A stretch of DNA of 64,000 nucleotides, taken from Sepiola atlantica. Lineage: Eukaryota; Mollusca; Cephalopoda; Sepiida; Sepiolidae. Numbering within the stretch: the stretch's first letter is position 1; each line of letters begins with the position of its first letter. A program made the translations under genes and the position numbers. Positions 11,330-24,100 of this stretch are shown in pieces. The stretch covers positions 76,848,344 through 76,912,343 of the forward strand of contig OY744525.1 in the NCBI GenBank assembly GCA_963556195.1. The letters are read 5' to 3'. Below the pieces are notes generated by a model, which had not been told where the DNA came from, searched no databases, and was given only the letters and a program-made list of their open reading frames with translations.

Positions 11330-11957
11330 TGCATATGATTTCCATGCACAATCTCAACCTATATTGTGATCTGTTACTGTGTGTTCATCATAAGCCCAAC
11401 TCCTGACGAGGAATATAATAGCAGGAACATTGAATCCAGTATCGGGTAAATCAGATCCAGCATATAAATTGGGATGCTTCTCTGAATCCTTTGCTCATGA
11501 CATCGAGACCTGATCCCGATCTGTCTCTATAAAGGCTCCACCTTTATCTATTTACAACGACACTGAAATCCGATGCATACATTTATGCAGGCAAGAGATT
11601 CTGGTCGAGCCTGCATAGCTTGACTGCTTCACCATTAACCTCTTCTTGTCCGGTTCTCGGGTGTCAAATTCACCCTTAACTGACGTGGTTGAATTTTGAA
11701 AGAAGATACTCGTGTATTTAATAATCATATTATTGCAAATGTAAGGTCGACAGTTCAACACGATATCATCGTGAATAAAATATGATAAAATTATCCACCG
11801 TCGTAGAATAAGAGACAAGATGGAAACTTATAATTTGATACATTTTATTCTATTCAATTATCATCAGAAAATTCATGAATTCATTGTTGAAAACGATGTC
11901 TGCATCAAACACACAATGAGAGCAAGAATGTATTCGGCTGTAAAAATAAATTATTTT

Positions 11958-11990
<33 letters not shown>

Positions 11991-12223
11991 TTAATTGTAT
12001 GAAAATGTCCGGATTTATGAGAAAAGTTACAATAAATAATAAACTGGAAACCGAACTTGTTTTCCAATTAACATATTTTGCCGGATATATATCCCTATTA
12101 ATTCTCATATGTATACACTATTAAAACTCTGGGCATTGTTTTCTTCATTGTTTGTATCTTGTAACTGTGCACATTGGATGACATCGAAAAACATGAATGA
12201 CGTAAATAAAGAGAAGTATTGGA

Positions 12224-12281
<58 letters not shown>

Positions 12282-12325
12282 AACATAATGGGAGGGGAGA
12301 ATGGATATAGCACAAATGATTATCA

Positions 12326-12378
<53 letters not shown>

Positions 12379-12449
12379 TTTTCAAATTTCGATAGCTGAA
12401 ACATCAGAAAGGCCCATGTTTGACGTCCAAGACCGAAACATAAGCCGAT
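11330..12449. repeat. AT-rich stretch with TA and GA microsatellites
   Basis: (TA)n runs lie at about 11963-11990 and 12330-12376, and a (GA)n run of about 50 bp at 12227-12276. Open frames here encode dipeptide runs from the microsatellites. Nothing else was recognised. Confidence 0.85.
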
Positions 12450-12520
12450 CATAAGAGTCTTGATAATCAAGTGGTTACGATGATGTTGGTTTCTGAGACA
12501 TCGGTTCAAATCCTGAACAA
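12450..12520 (+). pseudogene. tRNA-like SINE head
   Basis: The plus strand contains AATCAAGTGGTTACGATGAT (A-box region) and CATCGGTTCAAATCCTGAAC (good B box) at tRNA-like spacing. The arms pair poorly. It is most simply a decayed tRNA-derived SINE. Confidence 0.5.
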
Positions 12521-13364
12521 TTGTCATTTTTCTCTTTGTCAGTTTTGCTATGTTACAAACCATCTAGATAATTACCAGTTTATATATTACGTGTCTATGC
12601 AATACATTTATATATCACACCATTTTATCAATTGCATTACAGGTTGCCCATAACTAAGAAATAAACACAACTTTACAGAGAGTACAAGTTTTTCTTTATT
12701 AGATGGTTTTGCACATTTACAAAGTAAATTTCTTTCTTTTTCGGAATTTTTGAGATGAGGATTGATAATTTGTATTATTTGGATTTGTAGCAGTTGCATG
12801 AGCGAACTAGTTTGTATTGGTCTTCGTGACTTGCAGTTAGATTCGGCTTGGCGATTATGTAATCCTCACCTCTTCACCGCTTGAGTGCATGGCACTTCTG
12901 CATGTAACTAGATTCATACGCGATGAATCGCTTTGGTGCGAAAGCCAAACCACGAGGGATCTGAAGTTCCAACTGATCCCTCAAACAGGCTAGATGTATT
13001 TCCTGCGCTCATTACTTGGGCCATCGGTAGACGAGTCGAGGAACTCCAGAATATTATTTCACCTAACCGACATGAATCAGCCCATCGTACTATATCCATT
13101 TTTGGTTTTGTGTTCCCATGAAATAAATATGAATATCTATTTAGTTGTGGAGCCATCATTTATTTCAAGGAAGAATGGTGATCGTTGTTTGCTGATGTAA
13201 CATTTCTATTTCGGTCAGATTCGGCCAGACGTATTACTCTTCCAAGTTCGTCATTCTGATTTTCTTCCCGATTTAAACCACAAACCTAAAAATGACCCAC
13301 AGCTAAAGATTATTTGGACTACTTTTCTCATCTTGTCTGCAAGGACCTGGAATGTAACGGATAT
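12521..13364. other. Mixed AT-rich DNA, no gene supported
   Basis: A less AT-rich part (12830-13160) is open in short frames on both strands but has no recognised motif and no splice-bounded exon. It may be an uncharacterised repeat. Confidence 0.4.
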
Positions 13365-13705
13365 AATTGCTAAGTAATAAGCAGTTCTAAGTGACAGTCT
13401 TCTGGAGGTTGAAGGTTCAATCCTCAGTGCGAGCGATATTAAGAATACAACAATTATGAATTAATTAAGACTTCTACCCAGTCATGACTGACAGAATGAG
13501 AGCAAGCTATTCCCGTAGATCAAATAAAAGGTTCCATTCAAAATTCCGTCCAGATTCCCAAGTTCGACAAAGATTCCGGAGATTGACAAGAAGCGGCTAA
13601 AGAAGGTCGGAGGTTACATCGGCTGAAACGTTGTGAGAATAATATCCAAGATAAGAACAGTAGTCTGAATAATCCAAATAATAAATATAAATCTCTTTCG
13701 TATAT
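13365..13705 (+). repeat. tRNA-like SINE family, copy 1
   Basis: About 335 bp align with 15690-16020 in the same orientation. Shared words are AGCAGTTCTAAGTGACAGTC, TCTTCTGGAGG.TGAAGGTT, GAGAGCAAGCTA, GAAACGTTGTGAGAATAA and a 3' AATAATCCAAATAATA-like tail. GAAGGTTCAATCCTC fits a polymerase III B box, so the 5' part is probably tRNA-derived. A 3'-tail fragment also appears at about 20260-20330. Confidence 0.75.
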
Positions 13706-15040
13706 GTTTTGTGATTTCATAACCGGATGCCTTCAGTTCAGTTTAAAAGTAGATAAAGAGGGGGTCAATGTTAGAAGCCGGGCAGACTGGATACATGCTC
13801 TTGCTATTTGCATCCTTCCATTCTCTGTCTGCATGCATTTATTTCTTATTTTTATAAACTAGGCACATTTATGCCAAGTATGATTTACAATGTCTCCTAA
13901 TATTGTTACTCATATTTGTATATATATCAATACATGTCTGATTCAAGATGACAGAATTTTCTCTTTTCACTATTTTCTTAATTGTTGTCACGACTCGGTA
14001 AGATAGTTTCCGGGTCTCTGGTGTTAATTCATAGAGTATGGATCTGAGAGTTATTTTTCTATATAACGCTGAGATTTTGTCGTCTGTAATTACACATGAA
14101 TTGATAACGATTTGCTGCCTATATATATATATATATATATATATATAATGTTCATACGAATTCATTAGAGACAAATAATAGATTTTTTTAAAAGACAATA
14201 ATAATCAGTCACTTTTAAATGCCAACTAACTCTCGTTTCTATTATGCTCCCTTAATTGTAGTCATTAGATGAAAAATAAAACTTCTGTCTTTTTTCTTTT
14301 TCTCTTGAACAAGCCATCATCAGCCGTCATAATAAGACTTGCTTATCTCATTGGTTTTCATTATTGCTTATATTTTCTCATGTGTCTAATTAGGCATAAA
14401 TAGATTTAGAAGAGAAAACTAAGAGAAAACAACAACAATTTTGCATTCTTCATACGAATTATCTCCCTTTATTGTCGATTGTTTTAGAATTTATTTTTTT
14501 ATTTTTCATTTTGGCCTTCCTCTCTAGATCTCTTTTTGTCACTCATTACAGCAGACTGGAAATTGCGGTCCAAGCAGAGATTTTAGCCTCTACTGCCTAT
14601 TTTATGCTGGTTGCCTTGTTTTTTTGTTTTGTTTTGTTTTTGTGGAGGGAGTACAAATATGGAAGATAAGACAATGGAATCCCCACAAGCATTTACTTTT
14701 GAAAGTTAGACTTATTTTCAGTTATGGAAGGCACTAATGAACTATCATTTTGTAACTTTCTCCAATTGATTCTATTAGTCATACGAACTTGATATTTGGC
14801 AGGAATAATAATCCCCTCCCTATGCAGATTGTTGTAAGGGGGTCGTATTTATTTTTTTCCTTAAAGAGCCTTTGTCTACTTAAAAGTTCTCTTTGCAATA
14901 ATGACCATACAAATGACCATCAGTGACAATGGCATATACATGTACTATCAATTTCCTATCCTAGTCCTTTTCACTTGTACTTTTTCAAAGCGTTTTTCTC
15001 TTCATTTTTTATACAGACCTACTTCGCCTTATCAGAGGGA
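13706..15040. other. AT-rich DNA with a TA microsatellite
   Basis: A (TA)n run lies at about 14120-14148. GTTATCTCCCTTT-like words near 14458 resemble a motif common at the ends of mollusc repeats. No gene was recognised. Confidence 0.5.
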
Positions 15041-15490
15041 TACCCCCCCCCCCAAAAAAAAAAACAATGCCACCTGTAGGCTGTGGGTGGCAACTCGTAA
15101 TGCTTTAGGAAGGGATCCTGGTGACTAAGCAATTTTTCCACTTCAGTCCTTACTTGAGCTTGACGAGAAGGTGGAGAGGCCCGATCCGATCAATCGGCTG
15201 GTCATGTCATGCCCTAGTATCTATAAGTGGATCACCAACCATATTATTCAATCTGATTCTTTAAAACATCAAAACCTTATTTCTCTTTTTTAGTTTCTTC
15301 CTAAATAGATACTAGAAGGTGGTGGCTGCAGGTCAATCGTGATGAGAACAAAGATTACTACTGCCAAGGAGTAATGTATTCTAGGAATATAAATAATTAT
15401 CATACATATAGAATTATATTTGACAACTTTATTCAACATTAAATAACCCTTAGATGGTTAATAAGCTGTAAAACAAACCAAATCAAACAG
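15041..15490 (-). repeat. Composite dispersed repeat, inverted copy
   Basis: This is the inverted counterpart of 1217-1800. It contains reverse-complement forms of the TAGATACTAGGGC module (15180-15235) and of the TTTGGTTTGTTTTAC...TTTAATG module (15370-15490). A C8-9/A11-12 homopolymer pair lies near 15047-15064. Confidence 0.7.
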
Positions 15491-15689
15491 ACCTACTAAG
15501 TTATAATCTCATACGTTTCTTCATCTCTGTTGAACACTGGCCCAGTATAATAATACTAAACAAGCAGTTACCATGGCAGATAAACTCTCCATATCTTTTC
15601 CTAGTCTTTTTCACTTGTTCCTATTCATGCTGTCCATTCCTTCTTTTGTCGTTTTTTTTATTAACATTTAATTTCTTATATCTGTAAGT

Positions 15690-16025
15690 AACAGATATAA
15701 GTGCTAAGTAATAACCAGTTCTAAGTTACAGTCTTCTGGAGGCTGAAGGTTTCATCTTAAGTACGGTCGATACTTAGAATACAATTACGAATTACTTAAG
15801 ATTTCTACCCGGTCATGGCTGACGGAACGAGAGCAAGCTACCCCCAATGGATTAAATAAAGTGTTTCATTCGAAATAACCTGCAGATTTCTTAGTTGAAC
15901 ATACAGATTCCTGAGTTGGAAGAAACGCACCTGAGGAACGTTGGAGTTTACATTGGCCGAAACGTTGTGAGAATAACATACAAAATGAGAACAGTATTCC
16001 AAATAATCTAAACAATACAAATGCT
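15690..16025 (+). repeat. tRNA-like SINE family, copy 2
   Basis: This is the second copy of the repeat at 13365-13705, at similar length and in the same orientation. GAGAGCAAGCTACCC and GCCGAAACGTTGTGAGAATA are clearly conserved. The B-box region is more decayed here (GAAGGTTTCATCTTA). Confidence 0.75.
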
Positions 16026-16375
16026 TATTTTATACTCTCCCCTATTGTTACTACTGGGTTACTATTATTAGACTAGGTTAATATTCAGGATAGATGAAAA
16101 ACAATAAGGTTGTTTTTTTTTTACTGTAGTTGTCCTTTTTCAAATCTGAAGTATTTGAAAACTTGAATGAAGATTTTAAATTTGAAAAAAGTCAACTGCA
16201 GTCAAGATAAATTTATGTATAATGTAAACAGATACAAAAAGATTATGATTTATTTTACTTTCATGATGAGTTAGATGGCATATGGGTAAGATTGCTTACT
16301 ACTGTACAAGCAGATTTCGAATTTCAGCTTGAAACAACTAAGGAGCCATGCTATAGTGAAACAGCTGTTTGTGGA

Positions 16376-16428
<53 letters not shown>

Positions 16429-17194
16429 TGTAGTCTAAAAGTACATAAGATAAAACAAGGTTGTAGCTATAGAAAACGTTACTCAGCTATTTCTGTAGCA
16501 CATTTACAAATTGGCTCCAAGTAAATACATACATATATATAATGAGATGAAGTAGTTTGCTGAGAGCATTGTGTGTAATATGTATATAGAGAGGTCATAG
16601 GAGACTATCACAATGCAAGAAGTGGAAATATGCTGGTATCGAGAAGGAAGACAAAAACGAAGTGATTTTTGTTTAATAAATTTTACTTGATTTAGTTTAA
16701 ACTTCTACACGGTGATCTAGTGTGTGTAATTATGTTCAATAATATGTTTCGTGGTAAGACCTCTTTATCAAATACTATTTCAATGTTGAAACACCATTTG
16801 ATAAAGAGATCTTTGGTGAACCCCCATCTTTCTTTATATATATATACATGGTCTGAGACATATTAAAGAGTTATAATAAAGGTGAAGTAATTCGAACAGT
16901 CTTCAATTTAATATGATGGCATAGTTTTTTTTTATCTGTTTATATAGGTATTGTGAATGATGTAAATTAATAACATAAAGGAATAACTACCAATGAAACC
17001 TTTGATGTACGGTGAACAAGTAAAAACATGCTGCTCTGTCTCCAAAAGTCTCTTACATAACCTCAGATTCCACTAATTAGTTCTAGTGTTGAGCGGAAAA
17101 TTTTCATATCTATTACTAAAACGATTATTTTCCTTTTAGCAATGGAAGCATTTTCTTTCTCCACAGTATGACTTCTAATTTTTTTTAATCATCT
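16026..17194. other. AT-rich DNA, TA microsatellite and a hairpin
   Basis: A (TA)n run lies at about 16379-16426. Near 16265-16340 there is a tRNA-like layout, with CAGATTTCGAATTTCAG at the B-box position, too degenerate to call. The inverted repeat at 16758-16811 is listed separately. Confidence 0.5.
16758..16811. repeat. 54-nt hairpin
   Basis: Two 26-nt arms (about 22 of 26 positions pairing) flank a 2-nt loop: CTCTTTATCAAAT...TTTCAA and TTGAAA...ATTTGATAAAGAG. It could form a small stem-loop in RNA from either strand, or be the palindromic end of a dispersed repeat. No second copy was found in the window. Confidence 0.7.
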
Positions 17195-17199
17195 TTATT

Positions 17200-18337
17200 T
17201 TAAAACTAACCTATCTCTGGCCAACAATATAGTATGACTTGTTTTAAAACTTAAATAGCATCTATGTGTTCTAAGGATGACATAAAACTGCAGGTGGTGA
17301 GACCGAAATTTGGGCAGTTTGGAAAGTGTTGAGTTGCGACTTAGTTGTTCTATTAGTTCCAAGTCTGCTTTGACACCGAGTGGTGGTATCTGCCAGTATC
17401 CCAACTATGGTTCTGTAATCATCATATTCGGTTTACATGCTGGCATACATTGGATGACTTTTTGAAACTGACTTTCAAACTAACCTATCTCTGGCCAAGT
17501 CTTTATTTACCCCACTTTCACCCAAGACCCTTTTTTCTTGGCCTTTCCCTATGAACTGAATCTGCTACCTCAACTGTTCTACATCTACTAACTCAAGAAC
17601 TCTCATCCATTCTTTCAATGTAACCATACCATCGAAGTCTACTGTTCTGCACACATCTCCCTATACTGTCCAGATTTTATCCTCCTCTGAGCTCATTTAA
17701 GACTCATATTACACATCCATCGTATAATTCTCATATTATTTCCCTCCATGCAACGCATGTCCTCAACCGTTACTGACCAGGTTTCACTTCCATACATCAT
17801 CATACAGCATACACATGTCTGATAGACTCTTCCCTTGGTCGATAATGGTCATGCTCTGCTGGTTAGTAATGGCAGAAGTTCCCTGAACTTACTCCATCCA
17901 CTCCTAACTCTTGCAATCACAATAGTGCCTGCTCCACCCTGTGCTCCAATGGTATCACAAAGGTAATAAAACTTCTTAACAATTTCAATATTCTGCCATT
18001 CAGATATACTTTCTTTACATCTGGAGAAATCCATCTTACATTTCTTGCACACAGACCGGTTATCCTCTCTCAACCTACCAGTAATTCCACTGCACTTCTT
18101 GTGTACCCAATTCTTACAAGTACCACAAAATATTGAATTTCTGTAGGAAACTGAAAAATCCTTTGTGGCACAATAAGGTCTCAAATTTAGGAGGAACTCT
18201 TGTTCGGGCAGCACCAGAACTACACTAACAAAATGCTCTCTCAATTGCACAACTCTCTTTCCCATCTGTTCACGCTGATCGTTTTTTCTGTCTGTCTCAC
18301 TGTTGTAGCACATGTTTGAAAACGAGTCAGTATTCAC
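17200..18337 (-). pseudogene. RTE-like non-LTR retrotransposon, decayed 3' half
   Basis: The minus strand carries the C-terminal part of a LINE reverse-transcriptase protein. In the frame at 18337-17849 there is a zinc-binding CxxC-NWVHKKCSG-like segment with a second CxxC, then FYYLCDTIGAQGG and SGWSKFRELLPLLTSR. This layout is typical of the region after the RT core in RTE-type elements. After an in-frame TGA at 17849-17851 the same frame continues with YGSETW and further family residues to about 17690; later parts need frame changes. The 3' end carries the GGCCAGAGATAGGTTAGTTT and CCGAATATGATGA words shared with fragments at 38860 and 57536. A second copy of the GGCCAGAGATAGGTTAG word near 17205-17225 suggests another fragment next to it. 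It is not functional. Confidence 0.8.
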
Positions 18338-18340
18338 ATA

Positions 18341-19156
18341 TACAAATTACTAACCGCTACAAAAACCCACAACTGTTAACATGAGCCTTTTCTCTTTTGC
18401 AAATGGCTGCTTGACAAGTAAGACATTGCGAGCATTTTAAATTCGGTGTTCATCTCCACTGTCACATGCTCGAATAGAATCTGAGTATGACATAAAACTA
18501 CATCAGATGGTATGCACATACATGTACATCATGAATAACTTGTTGAAATGCAAACAAAATGAAATTTGACGATAGTAAGAACTTGAATGATCTAAAGTTT
18601 TATCAAAATGACTGGATTTGGCATTAAATAACTTGAAAAGAATTGATATACAATAAAACAAAACAATAACAGCTATGTAGTTGGTATTCCTATTCTACAA
18701 AATCAATATGAACCATTTATCACTCTGGGAATCTGCAGAACATGCAGATCAGGGGCGATTTGTACGGGGTCATTATGTAGATAATTTATTACTATTCATA
18801 ACCCCCTTTTGGTCAATTCACTCCGCAGAAGGAATGGCTGATAGAATTGATAGAGGAAGAAGGCAGGAGCAAATGCTGCAACCTTTTGTGCCGAAATCTA
18901 TTAGAAACTGTCAACATATCTAATACACTGCCAAATAAGAAAACGGTTAATTTATTTCATGTGTACATCAGCACACATATCAACATTTAATCATACACAA
19001 TACATATATATATATTACTATACTACATTTGAGTTAATAAACGTTTATTTCCCTAGGGCTTTTTTTCTATATACTTTAATAATATATTTTAATAATTAAT
19101 AATATTTAATAATACTTCAATAATATACTTCTATATACTTTAATAACACAGAAGGG
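18341..19156. other. AT-rich DNA, no gene supported
   Basis: A copy of the GGGTTGATATGCCATAAAAC-type tail motif, in degenerate form, lies at about 18619-18666. The frame at 18681-18923 has no recognisable motif. The end of the stretch (19070-19150) is made of short TTTAATAATA repeats. Confidence 0.45.
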
Positions 19157-19475
19157 TTCAACCAGGGGTTTTTACCCCGCCTAATAAACCGGTATCGTCC
19201 GGGCCTTTGGGTCTGGATTTATGCCGGTCTATTGGGGGTTGTCGGTCCTGTGCAGTTCTAGGTGTACCCTCCCAGGCTTTGCCTCCCCTTTTTGGGGAGG
19301 AGTAAGTTTATTGCTTACTGTCTGAGGCGCCCCTACCGGGGAATGCCGACGGGGTTGCCCAGGCAATTTTTAAATGGCCAGAGTGCTCACCTCTCGAGTG
19401 CTGGCTTATCTAATCCCACTTTCCCGACCTTGTGTCACATCTTACCTTGTGGGAGGTAGATAAATAAAAACACAG
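19157..19475 (+). repeat. U2-SINE type I body, head missing
   Basis: This aligns in inverted orientation with 46624-46905. Shared words are GCCGGTCTAT, TCCTGTGCAGTTCTAGG, CCCTCCCAGGCTT, AGTAAGTTTATTGCTTACTG, GAGGCGCCCCTACCGG, GAATGCCGACGGGG and CATCTTAC.TTGTGGGAG. The U2-like head seen at 46930-46969 is absent, so the copy is 5'-truncated. An extra internal block (19376-19418) is not in the other copy. The 3' end is A-rich (GATAAATAAAAAC). Confidence 0.8.
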
Positions 19476-19953
19476 AATACATGCTAAAATATAATTTAGT
19501 TCTGAGATTGAGTTATGTTCGAAAAGAAAAGTCTGTTATAATTGTTCTAATTAACCGTAATTTATAATTAACTGAACAAGTAACCCATCTCTCTTTTAGT
19601 TCTCTATGTATTTTTCTCCCCACTCTATTTTGATTCAACCAAGCTCTAATATTTATTTATGTCTTTGTGAGCATTTAGAGGAAGAGTGACTCTTTTTTAG
19701 CATCATCCAATTTACATACATGTGTCTGCACACACCAGAAACGCATATGTAAATTAGATGGCAAAACAAATCTCTTTACTTTATATAAGAATAATAAAGA
19801 ATAATAATTCTTCTAAATAATAATAATAATAGAAGTAAAGAGTCTTACTTTTAGTTATGCAAGAAGAATATCTTAAAAGACATATTGCAGTTAATAAATT
19901 TTCAAATGAAATTAAGGTAGAATAGTGGTAGTGGTTGTGACATGGGTTACTAG

Positions 19954-19955
<2 letters not shown>
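19476..19955 (+). repeat. Dispersed repeat C, copy 1
   Basis: About 480 bp match 28150-28235 plus 29046-29440 and, for the first 100 bp or so, 31850-31955. Shared words include ATGCTAAAATATA, GAGTTATGTT, ATTTATAATTAACTG, ATCTAATTTACA.ACATGTGTCT and TAGTTATGCAAGAAGAAT. Internal TAA-rich sequence forms a short inverted repeat. No coding region is visible. Confidence 0.8.
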
Positions 19956-19999
<44 letters not shown>

Positions 20000-22255
20000 T
20001 ATTAACCAAAGATTGTCTCTCCCTACTAAGTTTAAAATAGCAACTTGTGTTCAATTAATCGTATAGAATGAATCATTACAAATAAGTATATTTTGACATT
20101 AAATAACCCAAAAGGGTTGATATGGTGTAAAACAAACAAGGTGAATCCTTTTTATCCTGTTACAGAATGAATTAACCAAAAAAGAGTTTATATGTCAAAA
20201 TATAAATCAAACAAAATAAGCATATTATTCATATGTTTCAATTCTCTTTATTGTTTGGATGATCCTAATTACTAGGCTCATCTAACAGTAATGACTAAGA
20301 TGAGAATAGTAATCCAAATAATACAAATTTTCAATCCTCATTTAAAAAATTCCGAAACATAAAACATTTATTTTCTCAATAATCATGTTTTCTCTACAAT
20401 TTTCAAAAATTTGAGTATGCACTTATTTTCATGCTTGCATTTCAATAATAGTTAATCATTTTGGTTCAATTTTTTTATATATATATAAATGTTATATTTT
20501 TTGGAGAATGAATGCAGCTGCCATTATTTTCAGGTACACTCTAAACTGAATTAGTAGTCCTGTCAGGGTATCATCTATGAGTTAAATAGAATTCATCAAT
20601 TACAAACTATTTAAAAAGTATGAATTAATCTACAAACCATTTGCATCCAAGATAAAATATTTGAAAACATTGAGAATTTTTAAGTGTAAAAATTTTATCA
20701 AAATGATTGGATTCATCATTAAATAACCTGAAAGGGTTGATATGCCATAAAACAAAACAACCTAACCTCTTTGAAACTAGACAAAGAGTACATCTTTATG
20801 CAGCCATTGATCGATGTAGGGAAACGAATCCAGGAGTAACACTGGTGACATGACACCAGCAAGTTATCTCCCTTTGGTTAACTTAAATAAACGGTTAGAG
20901 AGTAATCGTGAGACGTACCTGACTTAACGACCAGTGCAATGAAGAATATCTGTGTTATTCAAAAGGTAGAGAACGACCACTGTGAGTAAGAAGAATGTTT
21001 ATTGATGTTATGTATAATGTTATGTTTGTGGATTTTTGGGTTTTTTTTATATTTTTGTCAACTGTAATAAATGTGTAACTTGTACTTTGCATTTATTTCC
21101 TTATATTAGCACTTCTAATATTTCTGAGTACAGAGCTATGAAGTAAATAACCGCTTTTCCCAACAATGATGACCATAAACATCCACAAATAATTGATTTG
21201 ATAAATACATGTTTCCCGGCCTACTTCTTAAATTTTTGTTATTTAATTAAACAGTAAAAAAAAAATGATGATCATGGATTAAGAATCAAATTTTCAAATT
21301 ATAATTCATTTTGGTTTACCATTTTACGTTAAACTTACATAAAATACTATCCTAAAATGTAAAAGTAATTCAATGCTGCATATACTTGCTAATAATTGTT
21401 GTCTGTTTATTTATACATCTTTTAATTAGATGATAAGAATAGATTTATAGGAAGATATTTTCAGAGATAATAATAATTAATAATAACAATGATAATAATA
21501 ATGATGATGAAACAAATTATACAAAAAACTATCATGGTCTTCCTTCTCGGTAGAAGATAATGATTTTATTGGTTCTTTCACACAACAATTAACTATGGCA
21601 AAACTCGTTAATGAGAATTCAGTGAAGAAGAGAATGGCAGACATTTTGGTTTGAGATCTGACTGAAGAAGCATCGTTTTGATTTAGTTTTGGTCTAGAAT
21701 TTTTTTTCTATTCTTTTGTTTTATCCTCATCTTAATATTGTCCATTTTTTGTTAGTGAATTGTGTTTATCTACATTTAACATATAAATTAAGCATTACAT
21801 AAATAACAAAGAAAACAATTCCTTATTGAGGAAAATCGACTCAATTATTTTCTTGTGTTTATCTCTTTGATTGAAACAAAGGCAAGTAGAACTTTCTGTT
21901 TATTATAGGGTGTGCGTGGTCAGCCTAATGAATACTGTCGCAGACTATGAATCGGCTGTGTTGAGTTTAAATCCTATAAGATCTATTGCATTCAATTACA
22001 CACTAATACAGTTGGGAAAGGCATGAAACCATATTTCCTCAATCTAGAAATAAATAGCAACTGATTCCCTACAATGAATAGTTTGCAATAGGTAGTTTAA
22101 GTTTAAAATAAACCCAAATAGGTTGGTTGATATGCCATAAAAATAATAAGACAAACCAAACTATTTGATCACAGAGAATTTAATTTCATTTATGAGAGCA
22201 AATATTGGCTCAATACAAACATTTTCAGCACTTTAGTTGAGAAAATGTTTTAAAA

Positions 22256-22258
<3 letters not shown>
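19956..22258. other. AT-rich DNA with SINE and tail-motif fragments
   Basis: It contains a (TA)n run (about 19962-19993), a fragment of the tRNA-like SINE body (about 20024-20090), a tail fragment of the 13365 family (about 20260-20330) and tail-motif copies (20096-20140, 20712-20760). GTTATCTCCCTTTGGTTAAC near 20867 is a mollusc-style repeat-end word. No exon was supported. Confidence 0.55.
21905..22155 (+). repeat. tRNA-derived SINE-like repeat, copy 2
   Basis: The copy has a tRNA-like head with GCGTGGTCAGCCTAATGAAT and GTTGAGTTTAAATCCTATAA in the A- and B-box positions. The body AATAGCAACTGATTCCCTAC matches the copy at 6531-6720. It ends next to a GGTTGATATGCCATAAAA tail motif near 22120-22150. 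Confidence 0.6.

Positions 22259-22304
<46 letters not shown>
22259..22304. repeat. (TA)n microsatellite
   Basis: About 22 TA repeats lie directly against the left arm of the fold-back element that follows. Confidence 0.95.
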
Positions 22305-22306
<2 letters not shown>

Positions 22307-22694
22307 TACTAGCATGGCCCATGTCCTGGCGTTGTCTGGGGGAATATAAAAGAATAATCTAACTTTAAAAAAATAACTATTAGAGTATCACTTCTGAAAA
22401 AAAAAATCAGAAACGGAATCCACTGTCAGTAATTTACATGATTCAAATAGAATTTAAAATGCTGTAAAGAAATTTAGACCCCCCCTACCCGAAAATAAGG
22501 CTCATAAGTTCTATTCAAATGTACATGCAAAGAAAAAAATGTTTTTGACGCATATCCCAAGTTTAATTGATTTAACTTACAGTGGGTTCTTTTTTGATTA
22601 TTTTTTTTCAGAAGTGATAATCTAATATTTATTTTTTTATAGTTAAATCATTCTTTTATATCCCCCCGGGCAACGCCTGTACACGGGTCCTGCT
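22305..22694. mobile_element. Fold-back/MITE-like element with 100-bp inverted arms
   Basis: The left arm (22305-22410) and right arm (22591-22694) are inverted copies. Corresponding words are ACTAGCATGGCCCATGTCC with TAGCAGGACCCGTGTAC, GGCGTTG, GGATATAAAAGAAT, AAAAAAATAA.TATTAGA and TATCACTTCTGAAAAAAAA. The outer ends contain the GGCGTTGCCCGGG hairpin word found elsewhere in the window. The 180-bp middle has no reading frame. It is a non-autonomous element that must depend on proteins made elsewhere. Confidence 0.75.
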
Positions 22695-23694
22695 ATATGT
22701 AAATAAGAGAAAAGCAAACAGATTTGTGTACTTGGAAATGCATTATTTTCTCTGACAAATAATCAAAGCAAACATTTATGTATAATTGTTCATCATTTTT
22801 TTTTTACAAATAATATTGAAAGAAGTTTTTAAATACGCTATTGTAAATATAGTGTAATATGTTGTTCATTATTTGAAAGAATAGTGTAATACATTTTCAT
22901 TAATAAAAGGTATTGTCGTACTGATAACTTGTCGATGTTAAAGAAGAAAGCAACATGTTACATTTTTCCAGCACGTCTATGGAAGTGGGTATCTTATGAT
23001 AAAAATAACCTCCAGAAAAATATGAAAGTGTAGTTTATATAAGCAGAAAAGTATAAATTAATAATTTATGTAGGCAAATATTGAGAGCAGAAGGCGCCAT
23101 GTGTCAAAGTAGTTTGGTAATTTGTTTATTCCGCTCTATTCAGGAATGTATAAATGTTGTTTACAGAATATGGTGACAGGAAAGTCAACATAATTTAATG
23201 TATAAATCTAAGTGAGTAGAGATTTTGACTTGTGTCACATGAATAATATGAGAGTAAATAGAATTAATTAATTGCTAAAACGAAGCAATCAAAAAAAGTT
23301 TAGCAATGCGGATGTATAAATTATAAGTTAACAGTTGTTGCTGGTTCTCAGGAAATGCGAATGTGTTGTATTCTGGAATAATTAGTGTTTTATTAATTAT
23401 TATCCCAAGAAAAAATTGCACACAGTGAAACTGGTGGTGGTGGTGGTGGTAGAAAAATAATAGCTGGTAAAAGTTGATGCTACCTTCTGTTTGAAAGATT
23501 TATTTGGGAGAGTTCGGGAGAATGGATAAAATATAATAAATATATAATGAGGATGAATTCAAAGCAGAATTTCTGGAAACACTCATGATGTGCGGTACAG
23601 ATTAGCATATGAAGTAATCGATTATTTTTTTATAATGTCTGTAGTTGCATAGGAAAAAAATCGACATTATTTTATTATATAGATATAAAAATAG
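22695..23694. other. AT-rich DNA, nothing recognised
   Basis: No gene, RNA gene or internal copy was found. A (TGG)n run of about 18 bp lies near 23432-23450. Confidence 0.55.
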
Positions 23695-23990
23695 CTGTCT
23701 CAAACTGAACAATTTTGCACAACTTTTATCTTCCTCTACAAAGATTAAAACAAGATATAATGATACTAAAAGTTATGTTTAGAATCCTTATTTCAATTTT
23801 GATCAAAATCTATTACATGATTTTGATTCTAGAAAATGTCTCAAATTTAATTTTTAAGCTTACAAGGTCTTAAGAGATTAAAATGCAGGAATCTTTCTTA
23901 ATTGGTGTCTACTATGGAAACAATTTAATGCAAATCTGAAATATTTAAATTTTCAAAATGGAGACTGATTTGGGAGGAGTATCAATATTC
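23695..23990 (+). repeat. Dispersed repeat B, copy 2 (shorter)
   Basis: About 295 bp align with 9556-9815 in the same orientation. ACAATTTTGCACAAC, ATTTTGATTCTAGAAAATGTCTC and TTTAATGCAAATCTGA are conserved. The copy lacks the right part present at 9816-10010. Confidence 0.75.
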
Positions 23991-24039
23991 TAATGATTCA
24001 ACTATCCACCACTCTATAATGAAGACCAATGTGTATTTA

Positions 24040-24041
24040 TT

Positions 24042-24100
<59 letters not shown>

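Noticed and set aside
12914..13159. Open frames on both strands in a less AT-rich patch
   Set aside because: No family motif, no splice signals and no second copy. Composition alone is not enough to call a gene.
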